Shown here: positions 12,120-16,798 of the stretch, in pieces
Position numbering within the stretch: position 1 is the first letter of the stretch
Layout: the number at the start of each line of letters is the position of its first letter
DNA from: Pseudomonadota bacterium
GTDB taxonomy: Bacteria > Desulfobacterota > Desulfobacteria > Desulfobacterales > Desulfobacteraceae
Direction: 5' to 3'
Assembly (NCBI GenBank): GCA_018816605.1
Contig: JAHIVS010000539.1
Coordinates: 1-16,798, forward strand
DNA length: 16,798 bases
Notes under the pieces: generated by a model
What the model saw: only the letters and a program-made list of their open reading frames with translations
What the model was told of the DNA's origin: nothing
The model's database searches: none
Translations under genes and position numbers: made by a program

Positions 12120-14132
12120 ATGACCGATCCCCTTTTTACCCCGATTAAGATCAACACCCTGGAACTTGCCAACAGAATTTATCTGCCGGCCATGCACCTG
12201 GGCATGGCCAACAACTTTGAGGTGACCGACCAGATTGTCAATTTCTATGCCCGGCGGGCAAAGGGGGGGGCAGGGCTTATCTGTGTGGGCTATGCCACCA
12301 TTGATGCGCTGTCGGGCAATACCCAGAATATCGGGGCCCATGAGGATCGGTTTATTCCGGGATTGACACGTCTGGCCTCGGCCATCCGGGTCAACGGGTC
12401 TTTGTCTGCCGTCCAGATCAACCATGCCGGCCGGTATAATTTTTCCTTCTTTCTGGACGGCAAACAACCGGTGGCCCCTTCTGCCATAGCCTCCCGCATG
12501 ACCAAAGAGATTCCGAGAGCCATGAGCCTTGACGAGATCAAGCAGACCATCGCTTCCTTTGCCGCAGCTGCCGCCCGGGTGAAAAAGGCAGGGTTTGATG
12601 CGGTGGAGATACTCAGCGGCACCGGTTATCTGATCAGTGAGTTTTTGTCTCCTTTGACCAACCAGCGAACCGATGCATACGGCGGCAGTCTGGAAAACAG
12701 GATGCGGTTCGGCCTGGAAGTGGCTGCGGCTGTGCGGGCGGCGGTGGGCAAGGATTTTCCCCTGATGGTCCGCATGAACGGAAATGATTTTATGCCCGGC
12801 GGCAATCCCCGGGCGGAGCTGATAGCGTATGCAAAGGCTTTGGCGGCAGGGCCTGTGGATGCCCTGTGCATCAATGTGGGCTGGCATGAGGCCCGGGTGC
12901 CCCAGATTGTGGCCCAGGTGCCACGGGGTGCCTTTGCCTATCTTGCCCGGACCATCAAAGCGGTGGTGGAGGTTCCGGTGATCGCAAGCCACAGGATCAA
13001 TGATCCCGAGACGGCCCGGAAAGTGATCCAGGAAGGGTATTGCGATATGGTGGCCATGGGCCGCAGTCTCATTGCCGATCCCCTGCTGCCCCAAAAGGCC
13101 CAGCAGGGAAGGGAGACGGAAATCGTTCATTGTATCGCCTGTGCCCAGGGATGTTTTGACAATCTGTTCAAGCTTAAATCTGTCGAATGCCTGTGCAATC
13201 CTCTGGCAGGCTATGAACAGGCCGATGAAACCGCGCCGGCGGCCATTTTAAAAAAAGTAATGGTGGTCGGGGGAGGACCAGCCGGTATGACGGCAGCCCT
13301 GACAGCCTTTAGAAGGGGGCATTCGGTCACCCTTTATGATAGCTGTGACCGTCTGGGAGGACAGCTTCACCTGGCTGCCGCCCCTCCGGGCCGGCAAGAG
13401 TTTGCCCAGCTTGCCCTGGATCTGGAAAACCAGATAAGGGCGCTGAAAATCCCCGTGGTCCTGGACACAGCGGTTACTAAAGATCTGATTGAAACCCTGG
13501 CGCCGGATGTGGTTCTCCTTGCCACGGGCGCCAGGCCTTTGGTGCCGCCCATTCCGGGACTGGATCTGCCCCATGTGGCAGATGCCTGGGAGGTATTGGC
13601 GCATAAGGCTGAAACCGGGAGCCGGGTGATCATCATCGGCGGCGGGGCAGTGGGGGTTGAGACTGCGCTTTTCCTTGCGGAAAAAGGCACCTTGTCTGCC
13701 GATGCCCTGAAATTTTTATTTGTGAACAGGGCCGAGACACCGGATACCCTTTTTGAGATGGCCACCAGGGGCAGCAAACAGATCACGCTGATCGAAATGA
13801 CGGACCGGGTGGGAAAGGATATCGGTAAATCAACAAAATGGGGCATGATGCAGGATCTGGGCCGATTCGGGGTTGAGACCCTTACCGGAGCAAGGGTGAC
13901 AAAAATTACCCAAACAGGGGTTGAACTTTCTTTTTCCGGGTCAGAAGGAGAGATGATCCGGCCCATGGAAGCCGATACCGTGGTGGTGGCGGCAGGATCG
14001 GCCTCCCATAACCCCCTGGAAGCAGTGCTTAGACAAATGGGCATGCCCTGCCGGGTGATCGGGGATGCAAAAAAAGTGGCAACAGCCTTTGATGCAGTCC
14101 ATGGGGGATACAGGGCTGCCATGGATATCTAG
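12120..14132 (+). CDS. FadH/OYE-type Fe-S flavoenzyme (2,4-dienoyl-CoA or enoate reductase)
   Basis: A 670-residue, three-part oxidoreductase. An FMN TIM-barrel (about 1-335) has the catalytic pair seen in E. coli FadH: Tyr170 in GTGYLISEF and His256 in GWHEARVP. A [4Fe-4S] site follows with Cys338, 341, 345 and 357 in the FadH spacing 2-3-11. FAD and NAD(P) domains carry GGGPAG (384-389) and GGGAVG (507-512). An insert near 523-572, ending GKDIGKSTKW, is of the type found in anaerobic relatives such as BaiCD and cinnamate/enoate reductases. It would reduce a 2-enoate or 2,4-dienoyl-CoA double bond with NAD(P)H in the cytoplasm. GGAGG precedes the ATG. Membership in the family is secure; the substrate is open. 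Confidence 0.9.
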   Translation: MTDPLFTPIKINTLELANRIYLPAMHLGMANNFEVTDQIVNFYARRAKGGAGLICVGYATIDALSGNTQNIGAHEDRFIPGLTRLASAIRVNGSLSAVQINHAGRYNFSFFLDGKQPVAPSAIASRMTKEIPRAMSLDEIKQTIASFAAAAARVKKAGFDAVEILSGTGYLISEFLSPLTNQRTDAYGGSLENRMRFGLEVAAAVRAAVGKDFPLMVRMNGNDFMPGGNPRAELIAYAKALAAGPVDALCINVGWHEARVPQIVAQVPRGAFAYLARTIKAVVEVPVIASHRINDPETARKVIQEGYCDMVAMGRSLIADPLLPQKAQQGRETEIVHCIACAQGCFDNLFKLKSVECLCNPLAGYEQADETAPAAILKKVMVVGGGPAGMTAALTAFRRGHSVTLYDSCDRLGGQLHLAAAPPGRQEFAQLALDLENQIRALKIPVVLDTAVTKDLIETLAPDVVLLATGARPLVPPIPGLDLPHVADAWEVLAHKAETGSRVIIIGGGAVGVETALFLAEKGTLSADALKFLFVNRAETPDTLFEMATRGSKQITLIEMTDRVGKDIGKSTKWGMMQDLGRFGVETLTGARVTKITQTGVELSFSGSEGEMIRPMEADTVVVAAGSASHNPLEAVLRQMGMPCRVIGDAKKVATAFDAVHGGYRAAMDI

Positions 14133-14142
14133 AGGGCAGACT

Positions 14143-15114
14143 TTAAGGCTCTGGACAAAACCCAGGGTTCTGATCGAAAAACGCCGCCACCCGGTCTGTA
14201 TAGGCCGGGAGGCTGGTGGTTTTCAGGATCTGTTTCAGGGGTTTTTTGCTGTCCTTGAACGAGGGACCCAGATAGCCCCAGAACCCTTTCATCCGTCCGG
14301 CCAAATGGGCGGGACCGGAAAACAATTTTTCATATTCAACAAACAATTCGTCATGGAAGGCTCTTAATCGGGTGAGCCTGGAGCTGTTATTTTGGGAACT
14401 TCCTTTTATCTCTTCTGCCAGAAAGGGGTTGGACAGGATTCCCCGGCCGATCATGAATCGCTTGATACCCGGAAAGCGGTCCCGGACGCGTTCAAAAGAG
14501 GGGATATCAATGATATCGCCGTTATAGGTGAACCTGTGCCGGCTGTTGTGAATGGCTTTTTCAAAGGCATCGTGGTCCGAGGTGCCGTCGTACATCTGGA
14601 TGCCGGTCCTGGGGTGGAGGATGATTTCTTCCAGGGGGTGCCGGTCAAACATGGCCAGCAGGTCAAAAATTTCATCCTTGGCCCGCCGGCCCAGGCGGAT
14701 TTTAACCGAAAGGGATGGGGAGATGTTGGGGATGATCCGGGCCAGCAGGTCGTCAATTTTGGCCGGGTAGAGCAATAGCCCGCTTCCCCGGTGTTTTTTG
14801 GCTATTTTGGAATGGGGGCATCCCAGGTTCCAGTTGATCCGTTTGTGGCCCATTTCATACAGGCGCTGGGCAAGGAAGATAAAGTCTTCTGCCACATTGC
14901 CCAGGATTTGGGGCACCACAAACAGGTGTTGGTTGTCTTCAGGTGCCACATCCTTCAGCCGGATTGGTTTGAGCCGCTGCTGGCCCATGGTGGAAATAAA
15001 AGGGGCGATGGCCTCGTCAATGCCCGAGAAATGACGGGCCCAGACATTTCTGAAGGTGACATCGGTAAATCCCTGTAAGGGGGCCATTATAATCGTTATG
15101 TCTGTATTTTTCAT
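14143..15114 (-). CDS. tRNA-dihydrouridine synthase family protein
   Basis: A 323-residue FMN enzyme of the Dus family, which reduces uridine to dihydrouridine in tRNA. It opens with IIMAPLQGFTDVTFRNVW, a typical FMN-barrel start. The catalytic Cys99 is in NWNLGCPHSKIAKKHRGSG (95-112), and the family's later motifs are present: VKIRLG (137-142), LHPRTGIQMYDG (166-177), YNGDI (197-201) and GRGILSNPF (223-231). The frame is open further to a TTG at 15174, but that extension overlaps the promoter; the ATG at 15114 gives the family N-terminus, though with no clear Shine-Dalgarno. It converges on the FadH-like gene with ten bases between stops. The short form resembles DusC-like or group-specific proteins; the target uridine cannot be assigned. 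Confidence 0.9.
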   Translation of the reverse strand: MKNTDITIIMAPLQGFTDVTFRNVWARHFSGIDEAIAPFISTMGQQRLKPIRLKDVAPEDNQHLFVVPQILGNVAEDFIFLAQRLYEMGHKRINWNLGCPHSKIAKKHRGSGLLLYPAKIDDLLARIIPNISPSLSVKIRLGRRAKDEIFDLLAMFDRHPLEEIILHPRTGIQMYDGTSDHDAFEKAIHNSRHRFTYNGDIIDIPSFERVRDRFPGIKRFMIGRGILSNPFLAEEIKGSSQNNSSRLTRLRAFHDELFVEYEKLFSGPAHLAGRMKGFWGYLGPSFKDSKKPLKQILKTTSLPAYTDRVAAFFDQNPGFCPEP

Positions 15115-15167
15115 GGGGGTGTTTTGCCTGTACCGGTATGGGAGGTTCTTAAAAAAAGTAAAACAGT

Positions 15168-15202
15168 TTGACAAATATAAGGGCGATAAATTATAGAGTC
15201 AA
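15168..15202. promoter_or_regulatory. overlapping face-to-face promoters of dus and the acyl-CoA ligase
   Basis: On the minus strand TTGACT (+ 15197-15202), a 17-base spacer and TATATT (15174-15179) make a good promoter for dus. On the plus strand TTGACA (15168-15173) and TATAGA (15192-15197, 18-base spacer) make one for the ligase. The two occupy the same 35 bases, so only one polymerase could bind at a time. Confidence 0.5.
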
Positions 15203-15263
15203 TATTTTTCAGGTCCCAGCTATACATAACATTAATGTGGATTGCAAGGAGTGTTTTAACGGC

Positions 15264-16798
15264 ATGAAAGAGCTTTACAGAGAAGTCATCCGAATCAATC
15301 AGATGGAAGACAATTTCGACAAGGAAAAAACGGCAAGGAGTTTTTTTGAACGCTTGAATGCCATGGCGCTTCCGTCCCGGTTTAACTGGGCCAAAGAAAT
15401 TTTTGAAGACCTCCATGTAAAGGAAACTCCGGATAAAACAGCCCTGGTGTGGTATGATATCCATACCCTTGAAACCTGTTCTTATTCCTATCTTGCACTT
15501 TTACAAAAAGCAAACCAGCTGATCAATTTTCTGGCCAAACAGGGAATGGGGCATACGAACAATTACTATATGATGTGTCCGATTCTTCCGGAAACCTGGG
15601 TTTCAAGCCTTGCCTGCATCAAGGCCGGGATGGTTGCCGTTCCTACGGCCACCACCATGACGCGCCGGGAGCTGGAATTCAGGTTTGAAACCTATCGGCC
15701 GGATGTGGTCATGGCCGATGAAGCCTCTGCCGATTTAATGGACCAGGCAGCAAAGGAAACCGGGATTGAGCCCAGGGTTAAACTGGTTCTGGGAACAAAG
15801 CCGGGATGGATTCCCTTTGATCAGATTCAAAGCGAATCCATGGAAGCCGATGCTGCGGATACAGCGGCCGATGAAACCCTGTTCTGTTTTTTTACTTCAG
15901 GCACCACAGGGCTTCCCAAACGGGTGGGGCATACGGCTGTCTCCTATCCTGTGGGGCATTTGTCCACCACCATCATGACCGGGGTAAAACCCGACGATAT
16001 TCACCACAACCTGAGCGCGCCCGGGTGGGCCAAATGGTCATGGTCCTCCTTTTTTGTCCCCTTTAACGTGGGGGCAACAGCCACCGGGTTCAGGTTTTCC
16101 GTATTGGACGGCGAACAATACCTGGACGCCCTTTCCCGGAACTGCGTCACAACCTTTTGCGGTCCGCCCACGGCCTGGCGGATGTTTGTGAACATGAATC
16201 TGGATTCCTTTGACCTGTCCCATCTGCGGCAGTCCATCAGTGCCGGAGAACCGTTGAATCCGGAAGTGATTACCCGGTGGAAAAAACATACCGGCACGGA
16301 AATAAGGGATTTTTACGGCCAGACCGAATCCACGGCCATGATTGGAAATCCGCCCTGGATGTCGGGCAGGATGCGGTCCGGTTCCTTTGGTATGCCCTCT
16401 CCCATGTATGATGTGGCCCTGGCCGATGATGAAGGCAATCAGATCACCACACCTGACCAGGTGGGGCATATTGTTTTAAAACTGGACCAGTGGCGGCCCA
16501 TTGGGCTTTTCAGGGAATACATCGGGAACCCGGAAAAAATGAGTTCGGTCTTTGTGGATAATTTTTATTATACAGGGGACAGGGCCTCCTTTGACAGCGA
16601 CGGCTATTGGTGGTTCGTGGGCCGGGCCGATGACGTTATCAAGTCATCGGACTACCGCGTCGGGCCCTTTGAAGTGGAAAGTGCCCTGGTGGAGCATCCG
16701 GCTGTTGCCGAGGCAGCGGTTGTGGGCGCGCCTGATCCCAACCGCTACCAGCTGGTCAAAGCCTATGTGATCCTGAACCCCACCTATGAGGGCAACAG
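15264..16798 (+). CDS. AMP-forming acyl-CoA synthetase, medium-chain (AcsM-like), 3' end missing
   Basis: The first 511 codons of an ANL-superfamily acid-CoA ligase, which activates a carboxylic acid to its CoA thioester through an acyl-adenylate. The motifs appear in order: P-loop TSGTTGLPK at 211-219, the GPPTAWR segment near 300-306, GQTES at 352-356, TGDR at 437-440 and the hinge region GRADDVIKSSDYRVGPFEVE at 453-472. The C-terminal lysine motif would lie beyond the window edge; roughly 40-60 residues are missing. The pattern (SAPGWAKWSW, KSSDYRVGPFEVES) is closest to medium-chain/AcsM ligases rather than acetyl-CoA synthetase. AAGGAG lies 12 bases before the ATG, slightly far. Proximity to the FadH-like reductase suggests fatty or aromatic acid degradation. 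The substrate cannot be told. Confidence 0.9.
   Translation, partial: MKELYREVIRINQMEDNFDKEKTARSFFERLNAMALPSRFNWAKEIFEDLHVKETPDKTALVWYDIHTLETCSYSYLALLQKANQLINFLAKQGMGHTNNYYMMCPILPETWVSSLACIKAGMVAVPTATTMTRRELEFRFETYRPDVVMADEASADLMDQAAKETGIEPRVKLVLGTKPGWIPFDQIQSESMEADAADTAADETLFCFFTSGTTGLPKRVGHTAVSYPVGHLSTTIMTGVKPDDIHHNLSAPGWAKWSWSSFFVPFNVGATATGFRFSVLDGEQYLDALSRNCVTTFCGPPTAWRMFVNMNLDSFDLSHLRQSISAGEPLNPEVITRWKKHTGTEIRDFYGQTESTAMIGNPPWMSGRMRSGSFGMPSPMYDVALADDEGNQITTPDQVGHIVLKLDQWRPIGLFREYIGNPEKMSSVFVDNFYYTGDRASFDSDGYWWFVGRADDVIKSSDYRVGPFEVESALVEHPAVAEAAVVGAPDPNRYQLVKAYVILNPTYEGN

Noticed and set aside
12093..13130. 345-codon open frame on the minus strand opposite the FadH-like gene
   Set aside because: It lies antisense to an intact, motif-complete flavoenzyme, has Gly/His/Pro-rich low-complexity translation and no family resemblance; it is a shadow of GC-rich codons.
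13367..14122. 251-codon open frame on the minus strand opposite the FadH-like FAD/NAD domains
   Set aside because: It is antisense to a real gene, Ser/Ala/Pro-rich, and has no recognisable domain.

Overview
The window looks like chromosome from a strictly anaerobic, metabolically versatile deltaproteobacterium, most like the Desulfobacteraceae (Desulfobacula, Desulfotignum or Desulfobacter type). This is inferred from gene content: a lactate-dehydrogenase/ETF set with a ferredoxin-bearing EtfA, a TAXI-type TRAP transporter, an iron-sulfur enoate/dienoyl-CoA reductase, a medium-chain acyl-CoA ligase and a probable small selenoprotein. No rRNA, tRNA, CRISPR array or insertion sequence was found.

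Left block (1-2150, + strand): the end of a UgpA-like ABC permease, a DUF47 (PhoU-like) regulator and a PiT phosphate transporter form one tightly packed operon, read as phosphate or phosphoester acquisition. From 2151 to 3060 there is mostly non-coding DNA plus the decayed remains of a coniferyl-aldehyde-dehydrogenase-like gene (- strand). It has a frameshift in an A8 tract and lacks the catalytic core.

Central block (3063-10710, - strand): a six-gene cassette, in transcription order gntR, TAXI receptor, fused TRAP permease, FAD/metal 2-hydroxyacid dehydrogenase (LctD/GlcD type), etfB, and etfA with an N-terminal two-cluster ferredoxin domain. The likely logic is that a 2-hydroxycarboxylate is imported by the TRAP system and oxidised by the dehydrogenase, which passes electrons to the dedicated ETF; by analogy with Acetobacterium woodii LDH/Etf this may be coupled to ferredoxin and NAD (electron confurcation). 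The gntR promoter overlaps a strong dyad and leaves almost no 5' leader.

Intergenic island (10672-11414): it holds a perfect 14-bp terminator-like hairpin, a sigma70-like promoter and an overlooked 52-codon gene (10968-11126). This gene has one membrane helix and an in-frame UGA at codon 30, followed at the right distance by a SECIS-like hairpin with an AGGU apical loop. It is the best candidate here for something undescribed.

Right block (11332-16798): a MerR-family regulator with a 10+7+10 operator-like dyad in its leader is followed 12 bases later by a 670-residue FadH/OYE-type Fe-S flavoenzyme. A convergent tRNA-dihydrouridine synthase follows, and then a divergent acyl-CoA synthetase that runs off the window. 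The last two genes appear to use overlapping face-to-face promoters.
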